The notes under the pieces: generated by a model
Told to the model about the DNA's origin: nothing
Databases searched by the model: none
What the model saw: the letters and a program-made list of their open reading frames with translations, nothing else
Made by a program: the position numbers and the translations under genes
Source of the DNA: Nilaparvata lugens
Lineage: Eukaryota > Arthropoda > Insecta > Hemiptera > Delphacidae
Direction of reading: 5' to 3'
NCBI RefSeq assembly: GCF_014356525.2
Contig: NC_052506.1
Span: 23,016,707-23,080,706 of the forward strand
Length of the DNA stretch: 64,000 bases
In this document: positions 1 through 11,081 of the stretch, piece after piece
Numbering within the stretch: the stretch's first letter is position 1
Layout: each line of letters opens with the position of its first letter

Positions 1-1151
1 GAAGCTCTATTGATTCACATATAGTTACAAATTGCGGATTAAAAAATCAAAACAATATTCCATGAGCGAGTTCTCCAGCCTGGGGTACTCACTAGTAATC
101 TTGACTTACAAAATTCTATTGTTCTATTGCAATGCTCTATTCTATTGATCTTCTCAATGTTGCTATTGACAACTAGTTCTCATTATTTTGATTTTCACCA
201 ACACAGTATTATTTTTGAAATTTTGAAGAACTATTTTCGGTTGCACGTATGTCAATTAAACTTTATTATTTATTTCACAAGAGAGCACATCATTTAAAAT
301 GATCGGGAGAAAAAATAAGGATCCCTTAAATTTTCAGTTCAAAAATATTTTTACAAACCTTTTACTATTCACTTCATTTTTCTCGTTCGCACAGGCATGT
401 TTTTTTCAGTAGGGAAGCAACCTTGACCTTGCAACCAACACAGTACCAAACAAATCCGTCATAGAACTATTCTATTTTACTATAAACAGCCATGGGTAAA
501 TTCACAAGGGTAAATTCAGGTTATGTGAATTCACCCATCACTGTTTATAGTATAATAGAAGAGCTTCATGACGGATTTGTTTGGCACTGTGTTGGTTTAT
601 ATAAACCATATTATACAAACTGGAACTTGATTTAATGTAGGCTGAATACCAAGAGAAACAATAATTAGAAAAGCCGATGACCTCTTTAATTAGCGGTTAA
701 TCACGGTTGAAAGTGGACGTAACCAAGGTCATTTCTCTAGCCTTAGACTAGAAAAATCTGTTCATGCAAGTGCCTAGCAAGTAGACTTGGATGAAAACTG
801 ATTGGAGATATAATAGAATCTATGAGGTTGGAACTTAAATATCAATATGATGTAGTTTGTTTATTCAGAATGAACTTGAACTCAGGAACAACATTATTTC
901 AAATAGGTGGAATTCAAATTCACATTCATAAATACTTGTACAGAAAATCAAAATAGAGTCTAGTACAATAATATACAATAATTCAACCAAAATTCAAAAA
1001 TAGGTTGCAAGTGAAAAAAATACTGACATAAGATTACTCTTGTTCGCCAGTGGGAGTTGGAATGTATCAAATGTGATGCACGAAAGTTAGTCTCAGAATA
1101 ATGATATCTCTATTCTAGTATTCTTAATGTTACACCTTTTTCCGATTGCAG
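1..1151. other. Intronic DNA upstream of first visible MROH1 exon
   Basis: This stretch has no exon I can support. It is AT-rich and most likely lies in an intron of the MROH1-type gene that begins off the window. It contains a near-palindromic foldback element at 433-597, listed separately. A short open segment ending near position 98 resembles an exon end, but its phase does not fit the next exon. Confidence 0.6.
433..597. repeat. Foldback (MITE-like) hairpin element
   Basis: Two arms of about 70 bp are inverted copies of each other. The left arm begins AACCAACACAGTACCAAAC and the right arm ends with the reverse complement form TTTGGCACTGTGTTGGTT. The arms are separated by only about 18 bp, so the element can form an almost complete hairpin. 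No coding capacity is visible. A nonautonomous DNA transposon is the simplest reading. Confidence 0.7.
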
Positions 1152-4100
1152 GCCATTTGTGCGCTGAGGGAAATGTTCTTGATAACAGGAATGCGTGACT
1201 TGGCCATCAGTCGATTCCCGGAAGTGTTCACTCTGTACCTCAACATTCTTGTCACCTACATTGGCGTCTCACCTCCCATAAATACACCATCATTTGCCGG
1301 CAAGGCCAAATTCATCCCTAACAGAGAGGCCTACAAACTCAATCCCGCTGGGTAAGTTGATTACGGATTTATTATATAATAATACTGAGGGTAATGCCCA
1401 CATAAGCTCTTAGGCTTGTGAGAGGGATGATGATGAGAGATGACGACTACTTTTTAGGTAGACGGGACCGACAGCTCATCGTCTCCTCCGAAAGAGGTTT
1501 TTAATTTTAATTTATTCAATCATTTATAAAGAACATATTCTCACAAACAATCTACTGTTCGTTGGAAATTCGTTTGAAATTGGGACGTCGGGTCAAATGT
1601 GAACATGTTGTGCACACAACAGTACTGTATTAAACACTGTTTAAACACACATACTGTATTAAATACACATAGCATATGTAGGTAGATAGATAGATAAATG
1701 CCTTTTATTTTCACTGTATAACATTAAACTTTATGTATGTATAGAACACCTGTAGACTCTGATCTATTTATAGTTTAAGGCCCTGTTGCACAAAAGCCGG
1801 TTAAATTGTAATCGTGTTTGATTTCACAAGAATTGACCAGAGGCTTTTTAAAAAAAGATGCTTTTTTGATTGGTTCTCATGGCATTCAATCGGGATTAGA
1901 AGTTAACAGGCTTTTGTGCAACCGAGTGTAAGTAAATTTGCTCTTCTGTCTTTTCAAACAATTTTTTGTGCATTTTTTTAATTCTCACATTATGAAAATA
2001 AGTAAAATGATAGATAATAGAATGACAATGAATTAATTGCCAATTAAGTCAAGTTTTATAAGATTTGCTTATAATTGTATATATAAAAATTAAGATATTG
2101 ATGATGGCCAATTTGTTGCAGTGTGGTGAAAGAGTCGTTCTTCTCATTCTTGACCAGTGCCAATTGTGGATCAGCGGCCGATTCTCTCATGCTTATGACC
2201 AATCTATTATATGAGGAAAATTATGACAGTTTCCTCAGTATGATGCCATCACTTACAAGGTAAATAATTCATCCAACTTGTATTCATTTCAAGTGAAAAT
2301 AAAGATTGGAATTGTCGCTAAATATTATTATTAGAAAGTGATAGTAAATACTCACGGCAACATTTGTCCACATATTCAACATTTTGAACAATAATATTCA
2401 GTTGGAAGGATTTCTATTCTATTAATTTTTGTCATTTTATTGGTATTTTCAAATGTGATCGTCATCCAAACGGTGCAACCAATCTATGTGTGATCTTTAC
2501 CATTCATATATTCCATAATTTCTTATTGAAATCATGCATTAAAAAATATCACTTCCCCATTTTAAAAAATTATCTTTAAATACATTTAAGAATTACATTG
2601 AAAAAGGCGGATCCAAGATTGCGAAACAACATTTTGAAATCGTAGAGAGTGGTATTCTAAGTTTGAGTAAGATCCCCAATCACACCTACCGTCAAAAATC
2701 ATCCTTGAATAAAAAGCCGTTATCAGACTTTTCACCCAATTTAATATATCTCATTTCATTCTATAAATTTAAGTTTATAGTAATTGAACTGAAACTGTTC
2801 ATTAATCAAAATGTCCGATTTCAGTCAATTTTTATTTTTAAAAAACTTGATATTTATCGATTCAATTTTCAAATGATTATGTTTTGTTTTAGTGTCTAAT
2901 CATCTTACTTTACAGGAGTGTTTGTGGGTCATTGGGTCATCTACTACCAAAAATTCTAACCTGTCTCTCACCGTATTACAATTCATCCGTCGATGCTCAG
3001 AGGATTGCATTCATGTCATTTCATGCTGAGGTAAGAACATTTTATCAACTATTCTCTATAAGAAACTGAATTCATTGCCAAGAGTCATTTGATATTTCAA
3101 TTTAGTTGAGATTGATAGAATGGAGAGAATTTTAGGATCACATAACGGTTGGTATAAAATATGATTATTCCAACTGGAAGTAACATTAATATTTCTTAAA
3201 TTATATGAGTTAAGAATATTTAAAATTTAACAAGAGAGGAGGAGATACGTCTGTTTGGAAATTGATGAAAGAACATATTGTGTTTTGTATGTGCATGACT
3301 TCATCTATCCATACTCTTATGATCAATACCTGAGTTCAGCTTACTCCAGGTTTATATCATAGAGTAATAGAAATAATATAGTATAGCCTACCATAGATTA
3401 TATCTTTGAAATAGTGGAATAGTTATTGTCGCATTAATATGTGCTTCACTTGGATCAGCTGATGGTTTAAACTCGAAATGTAATTAACCTGCTATTACTG
3501 AATGTAAATCAATTGTTGGTTTAAATTTGAAATGAAATACATTATAATAAATGAGTTCACATAAAACTAGATTAGCGGCAACCGTAGATGATGCCCATGG
3601 TCCTTGGTGTTACATTCCGTCTTGAAACCACCAGTTGATCAGGTTCCATTCAATCTTGGACAGAGCATTCGGTTCATCATCGAATATCATTGAAGGCGAT
3701 CTTTCTAGTTATTTCTACAAAAGTTGTAAAAGATTTTCTTGTTTAATGCAGGTTTTAGGATTGCAATGTGCTAGTCAACCTGCCCTGATTGATAATGTGG
3801 TGTCAACACTGAAGAACGGTATGACTGACCCCTCACCTCATGTGCGCAGGCTTAGCCTGAAAGGACTTGCCTACATTTCCAACTTGGATCCTGATCAGGT
3901 ATATTGCTCTTCTGTAATCTAATAAAAGCTGTATTGATCTTACAAAAATTGAAAATTTCATGTTGGAAGATGTAGTGCATAGGATTGATCTTGACTACTC
4001 ACGTGTGAAATATTATTATACGTATTCATATAACACAGGAGACAAAATTTACTCAGTCTTTTTTTAAGGTCCGGTTTCTAGGACACTTATTAAATTAAAT

Positions 4101-7100
4101 GGACCTTTTAACCTATAGACCTAGACCCAGTTTCTAGGAAATTCATAATAATTGTGTATATTTCCATTTATGGACTATATTTGGTTGATATGCCATCTTA
4201 TTTATATCTTTTCTGTATAGGGCTACTTGTAATAAAAATAGAAAGAAAAATAAAAATCTCAGTACGGTACCTTTTTGAATTATTTAATCACAACATATTT
4301 CAACATTGATGCCATTTTCAAGTGAAAAATGGTAATCATACAAAATGGTAAATTTCAAGTGAAAATGGAATCAATGTTGAAACATGTTGTGATTGATTAA
4401 TTCAAAAAGGGTACTGAGATTTTTAATTCATAATAATTATGAATATAATATACGTATACCTAATTATATATATTTATTGTAGGTTTGATGGTACATTAGC
4501 TTCAATAAGTGTGTTAGCCGTACCTTAGATTTGATTTAATCTCATTCATTTATTCATTTGGCAATATAATTGAAATTCCAATATCAAGACTCATTAAATC
4601 CAATGGACCATTATACCTATGGTTCTAGGTTCAGTTTCTAGGACACTTATTAAATCTAATGCACCATTAAATCTATAGGTTTGATGGTACGTTATACTTA
4701 ATAAGTGTCCTAGAAACCGGCCCAACTGCTTTTGAATTACTGTGTTTGTAGTTTTCCAAAACTTCCACAATGACAATTTGTTCAAACCATGTCAATTTGC
4801 AGAGGGAGAGGCACTGCGAAATAGTGTTGACGGCTCTGATAGACGGGCTGGACGATCACGAAACCATCAACCACAGTGAGCTGGCCCTGCAGGCGATGAC
4901 CGGCCTGTCGCAGGTGCTGCCCACCGTTCAGCAGGCAGACATACAGAACCATCAGGTGGCCATCGCGCTCAGAATTAAACCCTATTTCGAAAAGGTAAGT
5001 GTCCTGATGCCCAATTTTGCTAAACCCAGTCAATATACTTGAACATGTTCAAGCCGGGTATGCTTTACAAGTGTGCACTGGAACTATCAATAGCAACTAT
5101 CGCCATAGGAATTATAATTATGTTCCAGTGCTATCGTAAATCGTACCTGACTTGAGCTGGCGGTAGTCGGTGTGGCAAGACCTTTACACTCTCACCCCAA
5201 CACAAAAGTAATAATAGACAGTAGTCGGCTTGAGTTAACGAAAAATCGGCTTCAAATTTGAAACATAAACAACCTATACCGTGGGATATTTTCTTATGCT
5301 GTATTTTCTCTATGCTATAATGAACAAACAGAATAATTAATCTCAATCATAAAAATGGGCCATGAAAAGATAGAGTTTTTGATCAATACACTATATTTGA
5401 GACAGAATAGATCACTATAGTAAGGTCCACGTTATAATGTCAGTGGATAAAGATAGAAGAATAGCGATGCCGATTCTCTGCATTAATTAATCATATTTCT
5501 ACACTGTCAAAAACATAATTGGCACCGTTGTGGACCTAGAAAAGGATAGTACCACCGGCTTTGTCGAATGATAGACAAGGATAGCAAAACCAAAGTTGAT
5601 CAAATACTGTCATTATAACGTGGACCTCACTATATTTAACACAAGTTAATTAACTGTTGGCTTTTATGATTTATATCTTATGAATCATCGGATCTAATGA
5701 ATTTATAGGTTATGTGGTCTAGCCGCGGCGGCTTTAGCCTCGCGTCTCAAGTCATCGCTAAGGAATTACCCCTTAATGAGGCCCTTAAGAACTTTCATTT
5801 AAAAATATACAAGTCTAATGAGGTCCTTGAGAAATTTAAGAAATTTGAGGTCTTTAATTGCAATACATTGTCATTTGTGATAAAGAATCAATCAATCAAC
5901 CTTCAAAACCTCCTTTTCCTGTCCGACCGGATGGAGTTCGTGGAGAAGCACTCATTTCATCACTGATTGTAAACTTATTTGATTGATCGACTAATCACTG
6001 ACAGTTGATGTTGTTGACAGTTGTGCATTCATGTACAATTACGTTGTATGTCAAAATCAAATCAATTTATTGCCACAGACAAACACTTACAATTTATATC
6101 GACCACGTCAATATTACAAACTATAGTAGAGATCATACAACAATAGCAATTACCTAAAAATCTAGATAGACTCCATGTTAACATTGAAATATTCATCTGA
6201 ACTATGTAAACAATTTTTTATAAAATAATGCTTAATTCTTAGTTTAAATTCCCTGAGCTCCAAACCTGGAACATGCTAAATGGTTATAAAACTTTATTGA
6301 AAAGGCCTTAAAACTCATATTGCTGAATTTGTAAGAACAGAACTCATTCCTCAGATTCGATTTATTCCTTGTGTTATAAGAATTATTAATGTTGTCATAA
6401 GTTGAGAATAAATGTAGATTCGACTTAACAAAATGTCTTAAATAAAGATGAATATTGGTTTATCGATTGATTGATTTTATGATTGTGTGTAGGAGTCGTG
6501 CGTGTGGCTGCGCATGAGCTCGCTGCGCCTGCTGGGAGAGTTGGCGCAGTGGAGTGGCGCAGGCGCAGTGGACTCGATGCCCGCCTTCCAGGAGCAGGTG
6601 CGCTCCAACCTGGTCTGCCTGCTTATGCATCTCTCAGAGGCCGACACTTCTGTTGTCAAAGTAAGGCCGTATTTCTATTGTATTCAATCAAGTATGGATC
6701 ATTTCAAATACCAGTTACACACTCATTATTAGATGAATCAAAATTATTTTCTTCTACATAATAAGTGAATCCAGTTATTGAACAAGCGGTAACTTGTGCT
6801 TTGCACCAGGGAGAATTTTGTGTTTTAAAATGCTATCTCCTTATGTCAAAAAATAGATTTATAATTTTGTCAAAATAACGTGGATATTCATCAGAGTTGA
6901 ACATTCACAGCAAAAAAAAAATTAGCTTGATCGGTCTGGAACCCGTAACCTTTGAATCATGAATCGCACGTACTACCAATTACGCCACGGAGTCATTTGA
7001 AGGAAAATATTTTTGATTGAGTAACTATGAAAATAAATTACAGATTGGATAAATTTATTCTAATTATAAAATTGAAATTAATTGATTAATAGCAACGAGA

Positions 7101-9576
7101 ATAAGCCCACGTCCATCCTCTGTAATTCAGAATGTTTATGTAAAATTTCAAGTTAATCAGTTCATAGTTAATAAGTGATAATTCGTCAATCGTGTATTTC
7201 CTATCCCGTACATGTATAAGGCAATTCCTCCCATTATACTATCATAGATGTACCTTAAATGTTGCCATTTTAATAAATATACATTTGAAAATTATAATGT
7301 TTAGATGACATCCAGTGGATGTCCTATAATATCGAAAACATATTTGTACCTGAATATAAATTGTCCATAGAAATATATGTTTTTTTATTGTTTGATATGT
7401 ATCAACGATATTTTGCTCAACTTTACATATCCTTTTCCTTAACTTTAATCATTATGTGAATGTGGTTATGTGGGTATAACCTTCAGCCCGTGAGCAATAA
7501 GTTTTTTAATGTAGTTGCAAATGTTATTATTCACTCAAGTATTTTGTATTTTAAGTATAATGTATTCATTTAATATTATTTTTACTCCAAGTATTATTTG
7601 TATCAATTATTATTCGATTAAAGTTGAAAGATTCAAGTTTTTTTTATTTATTTAAAATACATTACATGAAAATATTACTCTAATTTAATAAATAACTCAA
7701 AGAGGTTTGCAGCTTAAAACCAAAATAAACCTCTTTTACCTCAAAAGTTTCATATAAATGATATACATTATAATTATTAACGTTTGTATGTTTTATAACT
7801 TAATATATTTTTATTTCCTCAGGCATGTAAGTTCACGCTAAGAAACATGAGCGGCCTGCTAGAGGCTGAAAAGGTAGCTGCCATGTTGACCGAACATTTG
7901 ATAGATGAAGCAACACTACAGTATCAGGAATTCCTTATCGCTCTCAGCAAACTGCTTGTGAGTAGCTATTCATTTTCAAGTCATTTCACGTCTTTTATTC
8001 TCTTCAAAAATTAACAGTTTACAACATAATGTAAAATATATCACATTACCCACAAAATAAACAACAGCAATACAATATTTTACAAACGAACGTTTATCAT
8101 TACCTCGAAATCAATCTATTGAAATGTTCTAAAATTGTTTTGAGAATGACTTTTTAAATAACAGTATTCTTAATTTTTTAAGATATTAAATTGTTTTTTG
8201 ATATATTAGAGCAAATTGATAAGCTGTTGCTAAATCGTGCTTAAAAATCCTCATTATAAAACTGTTGTGTGAACTACTATTTCAATATTCAACAGAAAAT
8301 GAGGCTAACAGTTTAGCTAAGCTTAGTTCGATTTCTAATGGAGTTTTGTGGTGTTTACAGATTGAGGAGATGCCTGACCAGGTGCCCACAATGGTTCTCA
8401 GTGCACTCCCCTACAGCAAGAGTGCTTGGCCGGAAATCAGGGGAAACTCTGCACTTTTTATAAGTATGTCTCAGCCCAAGTTTCACAAAAGCCTGTTAAA
8501 TTCTAATCATGCCACAATAACCAATTAGAGAAGGCTTTTACGAAAAGGAGTCATCTCTGATTACTTCTCGTGACATTTAATCACGTTTAAAATGTAACAG
8601 GCTTTTGTGCAACCGGGCACAAATGCAACACTATTTTGTGCTCTAGAATTTCATATTTACAATCACGAAATACAATATAATGGAAAACACTTTGCACTCA
8701 AAACTAAGTAGTAAAAAATAATAATGTAGCATTAAATATTAGAATAACGACTAACTGTGTGAAGATAATCCAGGAGATTATCTAAATCTGAAGTGTTAAT
8801 AACATTCTTCTGGTGGAGAGTAGTGACTTTTCCAGAAGAAGAGGACTAAAACTATACTTCGTAATAAATAAAATCTTACAAAAAAATGTCTTTAGCTCGA
8901 TGACGTTGGGCAATTTTCCATAATATGAATATCATCATCTATGTTGATAAGAAATTGTTTAATAAAGTTATCAAATCTATTTTTCATCTCAAGTTCTCCT
9001 CAGCAGGCTTTCCACAGTTATGGAGCCAAGTAACGAACTCAAAACACGAATTTCAAATACTTTTAGATAAAAATTTTGGTTAGAGCTAACAGAGCTAACA
9101 CTTTAATTGAATCTCAGCTCAATATAACTGTACTCAGAATAGATATGTACAGTATTATATTTTTCATCATTTTGACTTTAAGTGATATTTCAAGAATCAA
9201 GAATTTTATTTGTCGTAAAACTTTACAAAAAAGCAATAATAATCGTCAAACAATGAAACAATTTATAATACAACCTCTGTTGTAAGTTGAAACAGTTTAC
9301 ATTTAAATATCATAAAATTTACTAGGTTATTTGTACACAGATATGTATAATATTGTATTTTACATCATTTTGACTGTATTAAGTGAATGAAAATGCATTT
9401 ATCGTCATGTTTTTGTCCTACTTTCAGGTTTAATGTACAGCAACTCTCCGCAGAATATAAGAGATCACATGTCGCTGGACTCAATCACAAACAGGCTTAC
9501 GCAGTTGATTAAAGATTCTGAAAAAGATGTCAGATCCAAAGCTTCCAACGGACTTTCAATATTATTTGTGCCTTAA
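1152..9576 (+). CDS. MROH1: Maestro HEAT-like repeat protein 1 (MROH1/HEATR7A), 3' part
   Basis: Nine exons join in phase: 1152-1351, 2122-2259, 2916-3030, 3752-3898, 4803-4994, 6493-6660, 7823-7957, 8361-8463 and 9428-9576 (TAA). All introns have GT/AG borders. The joined protein, about 440 residues, is made of helical HEAT-type repeats. Recognisable blocks include ALREMFLITG, a region ending TYIGVSPP, LVCLLMHLSEAD, and SAWPEIRGNSALF, which matches the C-terminal part of the MROH1/HEATR7A family. MROH1 is a large cytoplasmic HEAT-repeat scaffold linked to endolysosomal membranes; its exact role in insects is unclear. The family is usually over 1500 residues, so the 5' two thirds are off the window. 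The protein appears intact to its C-terminus (ILFVP-stop). MITEs lie in several introns, and one begins about 15 nt after the exon 8 donor. Confidence 0.9.
1779..1925. repeat. MITE, GGCCC-TTGCACAAAAGCC family (copy 1)
   Basis: The ends are inverted copies of GTTGCACAAAAGCC followed by GTTAA. The central part holds a second inverted pair resembling CCAATCAGAGAAGGCTT. Related copies occur at 8474-8619 and 30449-30575. The element is noncoding and lies in an MROH1 intron. Confidence 0.7.
4068..4722. repeat. MITE with GGNCCGGTTTCTAGGACACTT ends, carrying a nested element
   Basis: The left end reads GGTCCGGTTTCTAGGACACT and the right end is its inverse, AGTGTCCTAGAAACCGGCC. Further partial copies of the same motif lie inside at about 4120 and 4630. 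The middle is occupied by a separate foldback at 4252-4424. It lies in the intron before the MROH1 exon at 4803. Confidence 0.65.
4252..4424. repeat. Foldback element nested in the 4068-4722 MITE
   Basis: The arms AAAAATCTCAGTAC...ACCTTTTTGAATT and AATTCAAAAAGGGTACTGAG are inverted copies, and each continues through TTTCAACATTGAT or its inverse. The loop is short. It looks like a nonautonomous DNA element inserted in an older one. Confidence 0.6.
5413..5635. repeat. MITE, TAGTGAGGTCCACGTTATAATG family (copy 1)
   Basis: The termini are inverted copies of CTATAGTAAGGTCCACGTTA and TAACGTGGACCTCACTATA. An internal block resembling AAAAGGATAGTACC...GATAGACAAGGATAGCAA recurs in other copies in this window: 20469-21787 (interrupted), 35457-35572, 37494-37674 and 39092-39475. 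No ORF is present. Confidence 0.75.
6931..6996 (-). repeat. tRNA-like (SINE-type) fragment
   Basis: On the minus strand the sequence reads like a tRNA 5' half with an A-box-like TGGCGTAATTGG, followed by GGTTACGGGTTCCAGACC, which resembles a degenerate B box. Stem pairing is imperfect, so it is better read as a tRNA-derived SINE fragment than as a working tRNA gene. Confidence 0.35.
8474..8619. repeat. MITE, TTGCACAAAAGCC family (copy 2), next to a splice donor
   Basis: The ends are CACAAAAGCCTGTTAAATTC and the inverse, ending AACAGGCTTTTGTGCAACC. Internal CCAATTAGAGAAGGCTTTTA is also shared with copies 1 and 3. The left end begins within about 15 nt of the MROH1 exon 8 donor at 8464. Confidence 0.7.
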
Positions 9577-9708
9577 TTAAATCTTATTCAATCGCTTCAG
9601 TGTGAATATTTCCCAGAACGAATTGTAAATATTATTGTATTTATATTGATGTGATAATAATTGTAATATATCATCGTATAATATAAAGAAGAATTTTTTT
9701 CTATATAG

Positions 9709-11081
9709 TCCAAGAAATTAGATGCTGTCAAGTTTTTGAGGTAATGTTTTTAAAAATTTATATACCGTATATTTATTTTTGCATGAATTTAGAGTACAAT
9801 AATTAGCATTAAAGTGCCAAAAAACATTTTCAAACTTTAAGTAGATTAAATTATTGTATATTTAAATTTGTTTTAGGCCTATACACTAGGTTATGGTAAT
9901 GTGTATTGCCCATTCATTTTCCAAATGAAATTACATTATTATGGATGAAGCGTGTATAATATCAAAAACGTATTGTAATTTTATGAACTTGCTGAGCTGT
10001 ACCCCTGTTTATTTTGTTACTCGTATGAAATATATTTTATAATCAATGAGCATAATTTTTTCTACTATATCGTAAAGCCTCGCCTTATTTATTTATTCAG
10101 GGCAGTTTCAAAGCTGGAAGATATTCAAATAAATGGTATCAGAAAACGTGTAGTAGTATTGAAGGTTAATATAAAATATTTTAAAAAATAAGATTGAGTG
10201 AAATGTTATAATATGATTTGAAACATAATTTCAACCTTATTGAATTCCTGTATTATTAAGTTGGATTCTCACACAACAGTGAAAATATAATTCTTACGAG
10301 TTTTTATTGGACTATTCCCACTCAGCTTGGCCGAGTGAGTTTTAATAATATCATTACAACTCATGGAAATTATATTCTCACTGTTAAATGTCTCTGTTGT
10401 GTGCAAATCCAGCTTTAGTGTATCATCTAATACTGTAATAGAAAATTGGAACTCGTAGTACGGATTATTTAAATGATAATAGCATTTTGAGGTGCACAAT
10501 AATAATTGGTATTCAAACTTCGCCTTATCAAAATATCAATGATAAAGCATATTGCATTTATTATTATAAGTAACTACAACTATAGCTCAATCTAATCTTA
10601 CTGAACAAAATACCAAATTCAAATCCAAAATCGCGTCACTTCCAGCTAGCATAAAACATTAATTGAAATCAATTGTCCTAATTAACGTAAAATAAAGATA
10701 AGGTTTACTGAAATAACACCGAAATTTGAAGATATCTGGGAAATACGTCAATTTACTATGGTAAGATTCACTTTAAATTGCCACCTTACCTTATAATACC
10801 AAGAATATAAATTGTATACCTTGAGAATAATACCAAGGCTTACCATCCGACAAAAGCTGAGAGTTTAAAGAAGTTTGAAATTTTTTTAGAATTTGAAGGA
10901 AATAATTTAATTATTATCTCTTGGTACAATTATTGTTTGTTTCCAGGATCAAGTCCCTCCAGATAAGACATCATCATTCCGCGGTTATAAAGTAGCTAGG
11001 TGTTATATTGATCAGACAGTAATTGGTTTTGAAGTTCATGGATTATCAGCCTCTGTAGAAGACTGAACTCTGGAAGATCAG
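9709..11081 (+). CDS. Three in-phase exon-like blocks, unrecognised gene or pseudogene
   Basis: Blocks at 9709-9740, 10101-10164 and 10947-11081 each have an AG before and a GT after. Joined, they keep one open phase. They read SKKLDAVKFL-R, then AVSKLEDIQINGIRKRVVVLK, then a block beginning DQVPPDKTSSFRGYKVA and ending HGLSASVED before an in-frame TGA at 11064-11066. The third block is 135 nt and stays in frame after the TGA to a strong donor (CAG/GTAAGA). I do not recognise the protein. No start codon is visible between the MROH1 stop and 9709, so upstream exons would have to lie elsewhere, or this is a decayed copy. An MROH1 splice variant is an alternative; a weak GT at 9568 has the right phase. 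It is a prediction from splice sites and phase only. Confidence 0.35.
10260..10415. repeat. Small inverted-repeat element
   Basis: The left end TTGGATTCTCACACAACAGT and the right-hand CTGTTGTGTGCAAATCCAG are imperfect inverted copies, with a second inverted pair (AATATAATTC / GAAATTATATT) inside. A similar CTCGGCC-containing element lies near 27800-27960. Likely a MITE. Confidence 0.45.

Noticed and set aside
26..98. Open stretch ending with a GT that resembled an extra MROH1 exon
   Set aside because: The only open frame ends in a phase that does not match the phase-0 start of the exon at 1152, and the upstream AG is weak.
6931..6996. Possible functional tRNA gene on the minus strand
   Set aside because: A- and B-box-like parts exist, but the stems pair poorly, so it is listed only as a SINE-like fragment.
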